Assembly (NCBI GenBank): GCA_945900685.1
Contig: CAMDJS010000040.1
Coordinates: forward strand, 1-15,614
Source: Bordetella parapertussis
GTDB taxonomy: Bacteria; Pseudomonadota; Gammaproteobacteria; Burkholderiales; Burkholderiaceae_C
Length of the DNA: 15,614 bases
Reading direction: 5' to 3'
Part shown: positions 6,632 to 14,681 of the stretch, in pieces
Layout: every line of letters begins with the position of its first letter
Position numbering within the stretch: the first letter of the stretch is position 1
The notes under the pieces: model-generated
What the model was told of the DNA's origin: nothing
What the model saw: only the letters and a program-made list of their open reading frames with translations
Databases searched by the model: none
Made by a program: the position numbers and the translations under genes

Positions 6632-7417
6632 TTAAAGCCCGCGAGCCATGTTGATGCCAGTAACCACTGCTGTTAATGATCGGCCTGATTCTGGGTTTTT
6701 CAAGCGAATTTGTTCACCCAGCAGGCCATCTTGCTGTGCCTCTGCTTTGACGGTAATCAAAAAGCCCTTACCTTCGCCGCCCACCGCGACCGTGACTTGC
6801 TGGCCACGCTTGACCAAAGCCGAAGCTTTCAGATCCTGCATTTTGACAGGGGTGTTGGCGGGTAAATCTCTGAGCAATTCTGTATTGACCAAATCACGCT
6901 CATCGCTGACAAAGCGGGTTTCTTGTGCGGCAACGCTGATTTCGCTGCTTTTGAACATACCGGGTTGAACCACGGTGCCGCGTTTAAGGGATTGGCTGGA
7001 AACCCAAACCATTTTGTTGACCGTTTGGGCTTGGGATTGGGATTGGGTGGCCGAGGCCAGTTGCGCGCTGATGCCTGTTTTGACCTGCACCATCACAAAG
7101 TGTTGCCACACCGGTTCGGCACAACGTGCTCGCACGCTTTGCTTGTTGCCATAAGGCTGGTCAAACACGATGGCTTGCTTGCAAGCTTGCATTTTGATGC
7201 GGCTGTCCATGGGTTGGATGCTGACCAAGGCGGCGTCCAGTTGGTAAGTGTCCATCACAAATTGGCGGGCACCTTGCTCAACCGCAGCCCAGCCCGGGTT
7301 GGCTACCGGCACGTTTTGCGCGTCGGCTTGTTGCCACACCGTGCCAAGCAAGGCAGTGGCACAAGCCAAGGCGATCAGCCCGGTTTTTTGACCTGTTTGA
7401 AAAGTTCGGCACAGCAT
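6632..7417 (-). CDS. flgA: P-ring assembly chaperone FlgA
   Basis: A 261-residue periplasmic protein with a Sec signal peptide (about residues 1-34, hydrophobic LIALACATALLG, ending ADAQ). The mature N-terminal part carries the conserved FlgA cysteine pair (QACKQ and RARCAEPVW). The C-terminal half is a SAF-type domain, with LKRGTVVQPGMF near its start and VKRGQQVTVAVGGEGKGF later. FlgA assists assembly of the FlgI P ring around the rod. The frame is open 49 codons further upstream, but that stretch overlaps the sigma-54 promoter, so the start is ATG 7417 or TTG 7423. The TTG has GGAG at better spacing (6 bases, against 12 for the ATG). It is followed by flgM and flgN on the same strand. Confidence 0.92.
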   Translation of the reverse strand: MLCRTFQTGQKTGLIALACATALLGTVWQQADAQNVPVANPGWAAVEQGARQFVMDTYQLDAALVSIQPMDSRIKMQACKQAIVFDQPYGNKQSVRARCAEPVWQHFVMVQVKTGISAQLASATQSQSQAQTVNKMVWVSSQSLKRGTVVQPGMFKSSEISVAAQETRFVSDERDLVNTELLRDLPANTPVKMQDLKASALVKRGQQVTVAVGGEGKGFLITVKAEAQQDGLLGEQIRLKNPESGRSLTAVVTGINMARGL

Positions 7418-7479
7418 TTGCAAGATGGTCTCCAAGAGTGTGAAAGTTTTGACGTTTTTGGCGTCAGTCTCATACCCGA

Positions 7480-7496
7480 TGCAATTTCGATGCCAA
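7480..7496 (-). promoter_or_regulatory. Sigma-54 promoter for flgA
   Basis: On the minus strand: TTGGCATC, GAAA, TTGCA. It has the GG-N10-GC core of sigma-54 promoters and matches TGGCACG-N4-TTGCA at all but two -24 positions. Predicted transcription starts about 50 bases before the flgA ATG. The site overlaps the upstream region of the divergent LysM gene. Confidence 0.75.
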
Positions 7497-7522
7497 CCAT
7501 TTTTCAACTTGCTGAGCGCCAA

Positions 7523-8692
7523 ATGAACTTCAATATAGATCCCAAAGCACTCGTCAAAACCCATTTTTCAACGCCAAATACCGCAAACCTGACGGCCAGG
7601 CAAACGGTCGAGGCCAACGTGGCGCGTATCGGCTTTGCTCAGACTTTGTCTCAGCTGCAAAGTCGCAGCGGTGTCAATTCCTCGACGATTTTGAATCCGC
7701 AGGTACCCAGCGTCGCGGTTCAAGACGGCGACACCTTGACCAGCATTGTGAAAAACCGCATGCAAGCCATCGGTCGTCCGGTGTCATTCAATGAGGCCTC
7801 ACGCTTGGCCCAGGATGTCGCCCGCAGCAATGGCATCAGCAACCCGGACCGGATTTTTCCCGGCCAGCGTTTGAATTTGTCTGTGCTTGACCCGCGATCG
7901 GCGCTCACAGGTCAAATGACAGCCGCTGCGAAGGCGGTCAATGCACAAACAGCACTGTCAACCAGCCAAGCATCCCAACCCAAGGCTTTGTCTTTGCTCC
8001 GTCAATCTCCGTTAAATGCGGACGCCAACCATGTTGTTTTGCAAAAAACGCTGGACCGTGCGGTGGCCAAAGGCTTTATTCCCGCAGAAGACAGACAAAA
8101 GGTGTTTGACAAAATTTTGACCATGTCGCGCACCTATCAGTTTGCGCCAGATGACTTTGCCCGCTTGACCTTGATGGAAAGCGATGGCATGAACCCCAAA
8201 GCCACCAACAACCGTTGTCACGGCATCATTCAGTTCTGTGACGGCCCGGACCGGGGCGCCGCCAGTGCGGGTTTCGGCAGCAACCCCAAAGCCATTCTGG
8301 GCCACAGCGTGTTTGAGCAATTAGATATGGTGTCCAAGTATTTTGATGAAACCGGCTTGAGAAACGGCGGGCCGACCAGCTTGGACGATTTGTACCTGAC
8401 GGTATTGACACCGGCTGCAAGACGCGAGAGGGCACCGGATGCCAGTTTGAACATTGCGGGCACGCAAGCACAGCATCTGTATGTCAACCGCGACAAGACC
8501 GCGCCCATCACCCGCAACTCCATCATGCAAGGCCTGTATCAAAACGCGTTGGAGCGTTTGGGCAAACATGACTTTTCAACAGTCGCACAAAATTCAGCCC
8601 CGCAGGTCGGCTTGCCGGTGCAAGGCAATGCCGTCAACCGTGCGCAGGCATTGCGCATCGGTGCTTATCTAAATCAGAATTACGTTCGCTAA
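7523..8692 (+). CDS. LysM plus lysozyme/transglycosylase-like protein, probable flagellar peptidoglycan hydrolase
   Basis: A 389-residue protein. Residues 1-60 are polar and low in complexity, without a Sec signal. A LysM domain lies at about 65-121 (VQDGDTLTSIVKNRM, then NPDRIFPGQRLNL). After an Ala/Ser/Gln linker, residues 175-370 look lysozyme-like: LTLMESDGMNP holds a candidate catalytic Glu219, and GIIQF at 234-238 matches the second transglycosylase motif (family G-L/M-M-Q). Only two cysteines occur (232 and 239), flanking that motif. The start at 7523 is chosen because the frame upstream runs antisense to flgA; an in-frame ATG at 7490 lies inside the flgA promoter. Position between flgA and flgB suggests it opens peptidoglycan for the rod. 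Enzyme activity is inferred, and the fold could be a non-catalytic relative. Confidence 0.72.
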   Translation: MNFNIDPKALVKTHFSTPNTANLTARQTVEANVARIGFAQTLSQLQSRSGVNSSTILNPQVPSVAVQDGDTLTSIVKNRMQAIGRPVSFNEASRLAQDVARSNGISNPDRIFPGQRLNLSVLDPRSALTGQMTAAAKAVNAQTALSTSQASQPKALSLLRQSPLNADANHVVLQKTLDRAVAKGFIPAEDRQKVFDKILTMSRTYQFAPDDFARLTLMESDGMNPKATNNRCHGIIQFCDGPDRGAASAGFGSNPKAILGHSVFEQLDMVSKYFDETGLRNGGPTSLDDLYLTVLTPAARRERAPDASLNIAGTQAQHLYVNRDKTAPITRNSIMQGLYQNALERLGKHDFSTVAQNSAPQVGLPVQGNAVNRAQALRIGAYLNQNYVR

Positions 8693-8708
8693 GCCCTAAG
8701 AGATAAGC

Positions 8709-8722
8709 GGCAAGCGGTTGCC
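8709..8722. repeat. Short inverted repeat upstream of the flgB promoter
   Basis: GGCAA-GCGG-TTGCC, a perfect 5-bp inverted repeat about 80 bases before the -24 element. This is where an enhancer-binding protein could bind, but no consensus is known to me for this regulator. Confidence 0.4.
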
Positions 8723-8732
8723 GAGCACTTGG

Positions 8733-8758
8733 CCGGGTGGTGAAAAGTTGCCACCTGG
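8733..8758. repeat. Inverted repeat / hairpin between the LysM gene and the flgB promoter
   Basis: An 8-bp stem, CCGGGTGG (8733-8740) with CCACCTGG (8751-8758, one G-T pair), around a 10-base loop. No T run follows, so it is not a standard intrinsic terminator. It may still end or attenuate the LysM transcript, or act as an activator site about 40 bases before the -24 element. Confidence 0.45.
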
Positions 8759-8796
8759 GTCTCTCCTGAATGCCATGTCGCGTAGACACATACAAG

Positions 8797-8813
8797 TGGC
8801 ACATAACTTGCAA
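8797..8813 (+). promoter_or_regulatory. Sigma-54 promoter for the flgBCDEFG operon
   Basis: TGGCACA (8797-8803), TAAC, TTGCA (8808-8812): one mismatch from TGGCACG-N4-TTGCA, with the GG-N10-GC core. Transcription should start near 8823, leaving a leader of about 67 bases before flgB. Confidence 0.9.
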
Positions 8814-8889
8814 GTATCGACCGGAGGTGTCTCAACTTGAGCACCAAGTGTCGTGAAAACGGCGGTAACAACCACCAGGGAGATGTGTG

Positions 8890-9273
8890 ATGGACTTATT
8901 CAGCGGAGCCTTAGGCATCCACGAGCGAGCGCTCGGCGTGCGCAGTCAGCGCCTGGAAGTGTTGTCACGCAATATCGCCAACGCCGACACCCCTAATTAC
9001 AAAGCCGAAGAGCTGGACTTCAAAGCCATGCTCAAAGAAACCAGTCGCGAATACATAGCAGCTACGCATTCCAAGCATTACGCCGCTTTGGAAGAGCAAG
9101 CAGATGACGGCAAACGTTTTCGTGTGCCTTTCAACAGCACCTTTGACGGCAACACGGTAGAGATCAGCGTCGAGCAGGCCCAGTTCGGTCAAGCCGCAGC
9201 TGACTACCAGACCACCTTGAATTTTTTGGAAAGCCGCATTGGCGGCATCCGCAAAGCCTTGAAAGGGGAGTGA
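8890..9273 (+). CDS. flgB: Proximal rod protein FlgB
   Basis: A 127-residue rod protein. It has the N-terminal helix and motif common to axial proteins (LEVLSRNIANADTPNYKAEELDF) and a C-terminal helix with DYQTTLNFLESRI. FlgB is the first rod subunit above the MS ring and is exported by the flagellar type III system without a cleaved signal. The ATG at 8890 is chosen over the adjacent GTG at 8887: GGGAG lies seven bases before the ATG and the protein then begins MDLFSGALG. First gene of the rod/hook operon behind the sigma-54 promoter; flgC follows after six bases. Confidence 0.96.
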   Translation: MDLFSGALGIHERALGVRSQRLEVLSRNIANADTPNYKAEELDFKAMLKETSREYIAATHSKHYAALEEQADDGKRFRVPFNSTFDGNTVEISVEQAQFGQAAADYQTTLNFLESRIGGIRKALKGE

Positions 9274-9279
9274 TAAACC

Positions 9280-9708
9280 ATGAGAACACTTGACAGTGTG
9301 TTTGGCATCGCCGGCACCGCCCTCAATTCACAACTGGTGCGCATGAACACCACCGCGTCTAACTTGGCCAACGCCTCGACCGTGGCTAAAACCGAAGCCG
9401 AAGCATTTCGCGCCAAGCGTCCGGTGTTCAAAGCCTTGGTCAAAGATGAATTCACCAACGCCGGTTTCCCTTATTTGGGTGGCGTGAAAGTGGACCAGGT
9501 GGTGGACGACCCCACACCTATTCGCAGCATCTACGACCCGGGCAATCCATCTGCGGATGAAAAGGGTTATGTGTATTTATCCAATGTGAATGAAATGCAG
9601 GAAATGGTCGAAATGATGGCCGCTTCGCGTTCCTACCAAAACAACGTTGAAGTCGTGAATACGGCGCGCCAATTGATGTTGCGCACTTTAGACATCACCA
9701 AATCTTGA
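9280..9708 (+). CDS. flgC: Proximal rod protein FlgC
   Basis: A 142-residue rod protein with the axial N-terminal signature (LVRMNTTASNLANAST, then EAEAFRAKRPVFKAL), a central VVDDPTPIRSIYDPGNPSADEKGYV block and the C-terminal EMMAASRSYQNNVEVVNTARQ helix shared by rod and hook proteins. It assembles with FlgB, FlgF and FliE in the proximal rod. GGGGAG about nine bases upstream, inside the end of flgB, supports the start. Length is normal for the family. Confidence 0.96.
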   Translation: MRTLDSVFGIAGTALNSQLVRMNTTASNLANASTVAKTEAEAFRAKRPVFKALVKDEFTNAGFPYLGGVKVDQVVDDPTPIRSIYDPGNPSADEKGYVYLSNVNEMQEMVEMMAASRSYQNNVEVVNTARQLMLRTLDITKS

Positions 9709-9727
9709 TATTTGAAAGCAGTTTGAC

Positions 9728-10423
9728 ATGACAACCACCACAGCCAAAGCGCCATTGCCCAACGGCATCGTCAGCTACGAAGACTACATCGCCAAGAACA
9801 AAGTCAAAGCGCCGTCCAACACCATGGACCAGGGTGCGTTTTTGACCTTATTCACTACCCAATTGAAAAACCAGAACCCCTTAGACCCTGTCAAAAACGA
9901 AGCCTTCGTGGCGCAGTTGGCGCAGTTCTCTCAGCTCGAAGCCACCAGTTCCATGAAGGCGAGCATGGAGACCATGGTCAAGAGCTTGGAAGGCGACAAG
10001 ATGCTGGCCGGTGCAGCCATGATCGGTCGCCGTGTTGCTGTACCTAACGGCCCGTTGATGCTGTTGGGCGGTCAACCGGTTGAAGCCAATGTTGACTTGC
10101 CTACCGGCGCAGACGGCGTGCAAATGAAGATCTTTGATGAAAAAGGTCAAATGGTGCGCAAACAAATTTTCGGTGCCCAAGCTATCGGTCCTATGCGCTT
10201 GAGTTGGGACGGCTACAACGACACCGGTGCCGCCATGCCAGACGGCAGCTACACCATGCAGGTACTTGCCAGCAGCATGGGCAAGGCGCTGCAACCGACG
10301 GTCAACACCTTGTCAACCGTGCGCAGCGTGTCCAACGCTGGCACCGGCGACAACACCTGGTTACTGGAAGTTGACGGCGGCAAGAGCGTCAACATGACCG
10401 ACGTCAAGCGCATCGCTTACTGA
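9728..10423 (+). CDS. flgD: Hook cap / hook assembly scaffold FlgD
   Basis: A 231-residue protein with the FlgD N-terminal scaffold motif (MDQGAFLTLFTTQLKNQNPLDPV, then FVAQLAQFSQLE), a tudor/Fn3-type C-terminal region with the FlgD pattern WDGYNDTGAAMPDGSYTMQV, and a final beta strand ending VKRIAY. FlgD caps the growing hook, directs FlgE polymerisation and is then discarded. Length is typical even though the FlgE it must cap is about three times normal size. The ribosome site is weak (GAAAG); translation may depend on flgC 19 bases upstream. Confidence 0.95.
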   Translation: MTTTTAKAPLPNGIVSYEDYIAKNKVKAPSNTMDQGAFLTLFTTQLKNQNPLDPVKNEAFVAQLAQFSQLEATSSMKASMETMVKSLEGDKMLAGAAMIGRRVAVPNGPLMLLGGQPVEANVDLPTGADGVQMKIFDEKGQMVRKQIFGAQAIGPMRLSWDGYNDTGAAMPDGSYTMQVLASSMGKALQPTVNTLSTVRSVSNAGTGDNTWLLEVDGGKSVNMTDVKRIAY

Positions 10424-10456
10424 TCAAACATTTAAAGCACACAACGGAGTTCATAC

Positions 10457-13400
10457 ATGTCATTTTTTACCTCACTCACCGGTTTGAATGCAGCCACTGC
10501 GCAATTGGGCGTGACATCCAACAACATTGCCAACGCGAGTACCGTGGGCTTTAAGCGCAGTCGCGCTGACTTCGGCGACATTTTTGCGACTTCACCCTTG
10601 CAAAAAGCCACATCAACCATTGGTCAAGGTGTATCGCTCAAACGCGTGACGCAAGAGTTTGGTCAGGGCAATATGAACTTCTCGTCCAATACCTTGGACT
10701 TGGCGATTTCTGGTGACGGTTTTTTCCCGTTGAAATCTGCCGACGGATTCCAAGACATCTTCACGCGTAACGGCTCGTTCATGATGAACGACCAGTACAA
10801 CGTGGTGAACTCAGCCGGACAGCGTTTGATGGCGGCGTCGGTTGACTCGACCGGCAAAGCCAATTTGAGTGACTTGAACGTGTTGACCATCCCGCAAAAA
10901 ACCACCGGCATGGCCAAGGAAACTTCACTGGTGCAATTGGGCTTGAACTTTCCTGCTGATGCGCAGGTGGTGACCAAAGCCTTTAACCGCAACGACCCTG
11001 CTTCCTACAACAAAAGCACCGCATTGACGGTGTATGACAAGGGTGGTAACGGTTACCTGGCCACGGTGTATTACGCCAAAACTCAAAACGCGAGTCAGGC
11101 GGACCCGAACAACAAATGGCAAACCTATGTGTATGTCGGTGAAACACTGGTGGCTGCAGCCTTGCAACAAGCGACAGACACCACCGGTGAGCAACTGTAT
11201 GTGAACAAATACGGTCAGCTCAAACCGGAGAGCGAGGTCAGCGACTTGCTGGTCAACGCCAAAACGCAAAAATTCTCGCTCAACCAATTGACTGACTTGC
11301 GCAGCTCTGATCCCGCCACGGTCACCGGCGGCAAAGCCCCGCGTTTGAGCACCTTGGAAGGTATTGACTTCAGCAAGCTGCAGCCGTCTCAGCTCAAGGA
11401 TTTGTTCCAAATCGATATCGACGGCACAGGTACACCGGTTTCAGTCGGTCTTGATCACCTTGCTGGCCTGGCTATACCGGCTTTGTCGGGTACTGAAATC
11501 GCTAAAGAATTCACCAACGTGCTAAACCGCAAGTTCGGTGACGAAAGATTTTTCAATTTTGCTGGTCAGCAAACTTTCCAGATCACGGCCAGCAATGCTG
11601 ACGGCACATTGACACAAAACCGCACCATCCAATTGGATGCGGATGACATGACTTACGAGCAAGTGGTGGACAAAATCAACAGCCAACTCAGCGGCAGCAG
11701 CAATGTGCTGTCGAATGTGAGTTTCAGCGAAGCCCCCAAGCCAGGTGAGTTCAAGGGTTACACATTGACCATTGACGGCAAGGTGTTGTCCAACAAAATC
11801 GATTTAGGCACAACGCTCAGCACCAAACCGATGGAAGATTTGGCGGGCAAATTGCAAACCCGTATTCAATTGGATTTGCAGCAACGCATGGGCTATACCG
11901 CAGAAGCCGCCAGCAAAGTGACAGTCAATATCCAAAACGAAAATGAAATTCGCGTCAATGATGCCAACGGTGCATTGATCAGCGATTTTTCACTCGGCAG
12001 TGTCAGCGCGGGCGCACAAAACGAAGTCGTCAATCAACAGTACTTCACTGGCGTAGATGCTATTGAAGTAGGTGACTACACCACCTTCAACATGGAAATT
12101 GGTAACGAGACGATATCCGTTGACCTGAAAAGCACGGATCCGAGCGACTTGAATGTATTTACGCAGGAATTGCAAGACAAAATCCAAGCCAAATTGATCG
12201 AGCAGGGCTGGTCCACCTTCGAGGCCGGGCAAGTCACGGTTGCAGAGGATACGGCAGTGCCAGGTAGCTTGTTCGTGACAGATATCGGTGGTCACCAGAT
12301 CGCCTCTATCGAATTGGTGCCCCGCACCACAGGCAATGCACCTTTCCCGGTGGCACCCGTCGCATTGTCAGGCGAGTCAAAGATCACCTTAGCCGGTATT
12401 GATTTCGCCGCCACGCCGATTGACACAGAAAGTTTATTGGCCCACTTCACGAGTTTGACCTTCACGGCGACAGACGCTGCGGGTGCATTGACCACGACTA
12501 TTCCATTGACCGCCGCTTCTTTTCCGAGTTTGACGGGTGTGGATCCAGTGCCTAGTTTCGCCACATTTGACCCGACCAATCCGGTTCACATGGATTTGTT
12601 CGCAACAGATGTTCAAACCTTGCTCAGAGCCACAGCCAAGGGTGCTGCGGTCGACGTGGTCTGGGATGCCAACACCAATGCGCTGATCGTCACTGAGCCC
12701 ACTGGCAAATTCATGAGCGGCTTGACCTTGGCTGTCGACACCGCGGATTATCCGGAGCTGGTCAAAGGCGGCGGCAGCGTGCAGGTGGACATGCTGACTG
12801 ACAGCGACGGCAATGTGTTGACCCCCAGTTCATACACTTTGGCTAACGTCAGTTTCCCTTTGAGCATGACGCCTAACGGCTCTGAATTCCAATCGCTGGA
12901 CTTCAGTTTGGAGGACGGCACCAGTTTGACCAATGTGGCATTGGGTGATTTGACTTTGTCCAGCATGCCTATCAACGATCTTGCCGCGCGTATCCAAGAG
13001 CGTATTCGTTCGGCTTTGACAGCAGAGGATCCCGGTGTGTATGACACTGATCGTGTCAACAAAATCACAGTGTCTGTGATCAACGGCAAGGATTTGAAAA
13101 TTATTGATGCCAGCGGCATGACCAATATCACTGGATTCGCATTGAATGCAGCTACTGCTACCGCTTCCATGGTGTCTACCGGTGGAAAAAATTTCTCCAT
13201 CACTTCGCTGCCCACTGAGAACATGGTCAAGGCCAGTTACGACCCTGTTTCCCAACGATTCAACTTTGAACCGGTGCTTGGAAACACTATCAGTTTGTCT
13301 GGTTTGAATAACCAGATGGGCATCACATCGCCGCTGACCCAAGAGACTGGCAGTGACACTTTGAGCGTGTCCGGTTCGCCGTCCATCACCAACAATTACA

Positions 13401-14659
13401 TCCGAGCGCTCAAGCTGCAACGCTATGGCATGAAGGTGGAGTACGACACGGTGAATGAGAAATTCATTTTCAAATCCGGCACCACGGGCGACACCTCCAG
13501 CATCAAGATCGGCAACCCCAATATTTTCGCTTCCGAGCGTTTAGGCATCGCTGCCGATGGCAATTACGAAGTCGAACCTTCGTATTTGGCGGTGCGCGGT
13601 ATCGCCTCTCAGCCGGCCACCATGTTCGGTTCGCCTTTGGGTATCAACGCCAACAACAACTTCAGCGTCAATTTGACCAACAACAAATTTGTGGTGTCGG
13701 TCGATGACGTGAAAGGCACGGTTTACCTCGAGCCGAAAGAAACCTACACCATCGATTCGTTTGTGCAAGCTTTGCAAAACGGTATCAATCGTTTGGCCGG
13801 TCCTGCCGACCAGCCCGGCTTGACCGGCTCCATGATCTCTGGTGTGAAAGTGGCTTACGACAAAGCCACCAACAGTTTGAAATTCACCACCGGCACCGCG
13901 TCCACCAACTCGTTCATCAAAGTATCCGGTGACAGCCAGTGGGGCTTGGCCAACGTGGAAGGTGGTCGTGGCAACACTTCAACGTGGATCAAACCTACGC
14001 AGTACACACAGACGGTCAATGGTGTGGAAGTCGCGATGTACATCGACGAATTCGGCAGAGAAACCTTCAGTCCTGACGGCTTCAAAAACCTGCCCGAATG
14101 GTCACCGATTTTCCTGGAAAAAGGCGAATTGACCTTTGACACATCCGGTAACTTGGTTTCACCCAAGCAAGGTTCACAACTCGATACGGTGTTCTTGCCA
14201 GACGGTAAGGGCGCATTGACGATCAATATCAACTACTCCAAGTCCACCCAGTTTTCATCGCCTTACGCGGTGTTGTCACAGTCGCAAGACGGTGCACCCG
14301 AGGGTGACTTGGTGGGCTTGTCCATCGGTGACGATGGTCTGGTCAACGCCTCTTATTCAAACGGTGCGCAGAAATCTCTGGGCAAAGTGGTGTTGGTGAA
14401 CTTCTCCAACCCGACCGGTTTGCGCCAGATTGGTGACACCAGTTATTACAAATCGTCGTCCTCTGGTTCTGCCAAATACGGTGAAGCCGGTTCTGCTGGT
14501 TTCGGTACGGTGCGCTCAGGTGCGACCGAACGAGCCAACGTGGACTTGACGCAGGAATTGGTGGACTTGATCACCGAGCAGCGTAACTTCCAGGCCAATG
14601 CCAAGGCGATTGAGACCAGCACCACGATGACTCAATCCATTATTCAAATCAGAGCGTAA
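10457..14659 (+). CDS. flgE: Giant hook protein FlgE with ~980-residue insertion
   Basis: One uninterrupted 1400-codon frame. Residues 1 to about 230 are a normal FlgE N-terminal part: LTGLNAATAQLGVTSNNIAN, STVGFKRSRADFGD, TLDLAISGDGFF and the ALTVYDKGGNG...W block of hook domains. Residues from about 1218 are a normal end: GELTFDTSGNL, VGLSIGDDGLV, GLRQIGDTSYY and the QELVDLITEQRNFQANAKAIET helix. Removing the roughly 980 residues between them leaves about 415, the usual FlgE length. The insertion repeats a beta-helix-beta module (about 434-516, 540-622, 666-765, 811-899 and less clear copies at 912-1023 and 1067-1163). Composition and codon use match the neighbours, so recent transfer is not indicated. 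GGAG precedes the ATG by eight bases. The insertion should form extra outer domains on the hook surface. Confidence 0.95.
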   Translation: MSFFTSLTGLNAATAQLGVTSNNIANASTVGFKRSRADFGDIFATSPLQKATSTIGQGVSLKRVTQEFGQGNMNFSSNTLDLAISGDGFFPLKSADGFQDIFTRNGSFMMNDQYNVVNSAGQRLMAASVDSTGKANLSDLNVLTIPQKTTGMAKETSLVQLGLNFPADAQVVTKAFNRNDPASYNKSTALTVYDKGGNGYLATVYYAKTQNASQADPNNKWQTYVYVGETLVAAALQQATDTTGEQLYVNKYGQLKPESEVSDLLVNAKTQKFSLNQLTDLRSSDPATVTGGKAPRLSTLEGIDFSKLQPSQLKDLFQIDIDGTGTPVSVGLDHLAGLAIPALSGTEIAKEFTNVLNRKFGDERFFNFAGQQTFQITASNADGTLTQNRTIQLDADDMTYEQVVDKINSQLSGSSNVLSNVSFSEAPKPGEFKGYTLTIDGKVLSNKIDLGTTLSTKPMEDLAGKLQTRIQLDLQQRMGYTAEAASKVTVNIQNENEIRVNDANGALISDFSLGSVSAGAQNEVVNQQYFTGVDAIEVGDYTTFNMEIGNETISVDLKSTDPSDLNVFTQELQDKIQAKLIEQGWSTFEAGQVTVAEDTAVPGSLFVTDIGGHQIASIELVPRTTGNAPFPVAPVALSGESKITLAGIDFAATPIDTESLLAHFTSLTFTATDAAGALTTTIPLTAASFPSLTGVDPVPSFATFDPTNPVHMDLFATDVQTLLRATAKGAAVDVVWDANTNALIVTEPTGKFMSGLTLAVDTADYPELVKGGGSVQVDMLTDSDGNVLTPSSYTLANVSFPLSMTPNGSEFQSLDFSLEDGTSLTNVALGDLTLSSMPINDLAARIQERIRSALTAEDPGVYDTDRVNKITVSVINGKDLKIIDASGMTNITGFALNAATATASMVSTGGKNFSITSLPTENMVKASYDPVSQRFNFEPVLGNTISLSGLNNQMGITSPLTQETGSDTLSVSGSPSITNNYIRALKLQRYGMKVEYDTVNEKFIFKSGTTGDTSSIKIGNPNIFASERLGIAADGNYEVEPSYLAVRGIASQPATMFGSPLGINANNNFSVNLTNNKFVVSVDDVKGTVYLEPKETYTIDSFVQALQNGINRLAGPADQPGLTGSMISGVKVAYDKATNSLKFTTGTASTNSFIKVSGDSQWGLANVEGGRGNTSTWIKPTQYTQTVNGVEVAMYIDEFGRETFSPDGFKNLPEWSPIFLEKGELTFDTSGNLVSPKQGSQLDTVFLPDGKGALTININYSKSTQFSSPYAVLSQSQDGAPEGDLVGLSIGDDGLVNASYSNGAQKSLGKVVLVNFSNPTGLRQIGDTSYYKSSSSGSAKYGEAGSAGFGTVRSGATERANVDLTQELVDLITEQRNFQANAKAIETSTTMTQSIIQIRA

Positions 14660-14681
14660 AGCTCCTCCTTAGAGAATCGAC

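Noticed and set aside
6923..7522. Open frame continuing 200 codons upstream of the LysM gene on the plus strand
   Set aside because: It runs antisense through the conserved 5' half of flgA and encodes low-complexity His/Leu/Gly-rich sequence. Frame compatibility is incidental, and the LysM gene most likely starts at 7523.
7418..7564. 49-codon N-terminal extension of flgA
   Set aside because: It has no similarity to FlgA, would place the signal peptide internally and overlaps the sigma-54 promoter for the gene.
8823..8829. GGAGGTG as a ribosome site for a short leader peptide before flgB
   Set aside because: No start codon with a meaningful frame follows at proper spacing; the flgB site is GGGAG at 8878-8882.
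12830..13420. 196-codon minus-strand open frame inside flgE, and similar antisense frames elsewhere in flgE
   Set aside because: The sense frame is clearly the gene; the antisense products are His/Ser/Gln-rich with no recognisable domain and no ribosome site.
10457..14659. FlgE as an artefactual fusion of two genes or an assembly duplication
   Set aside because: The frame is continuous with no long exact DNA repeats. Repeat copies are strongly diverged, and true hook N- and C-terminal parts lie at the correct ends.
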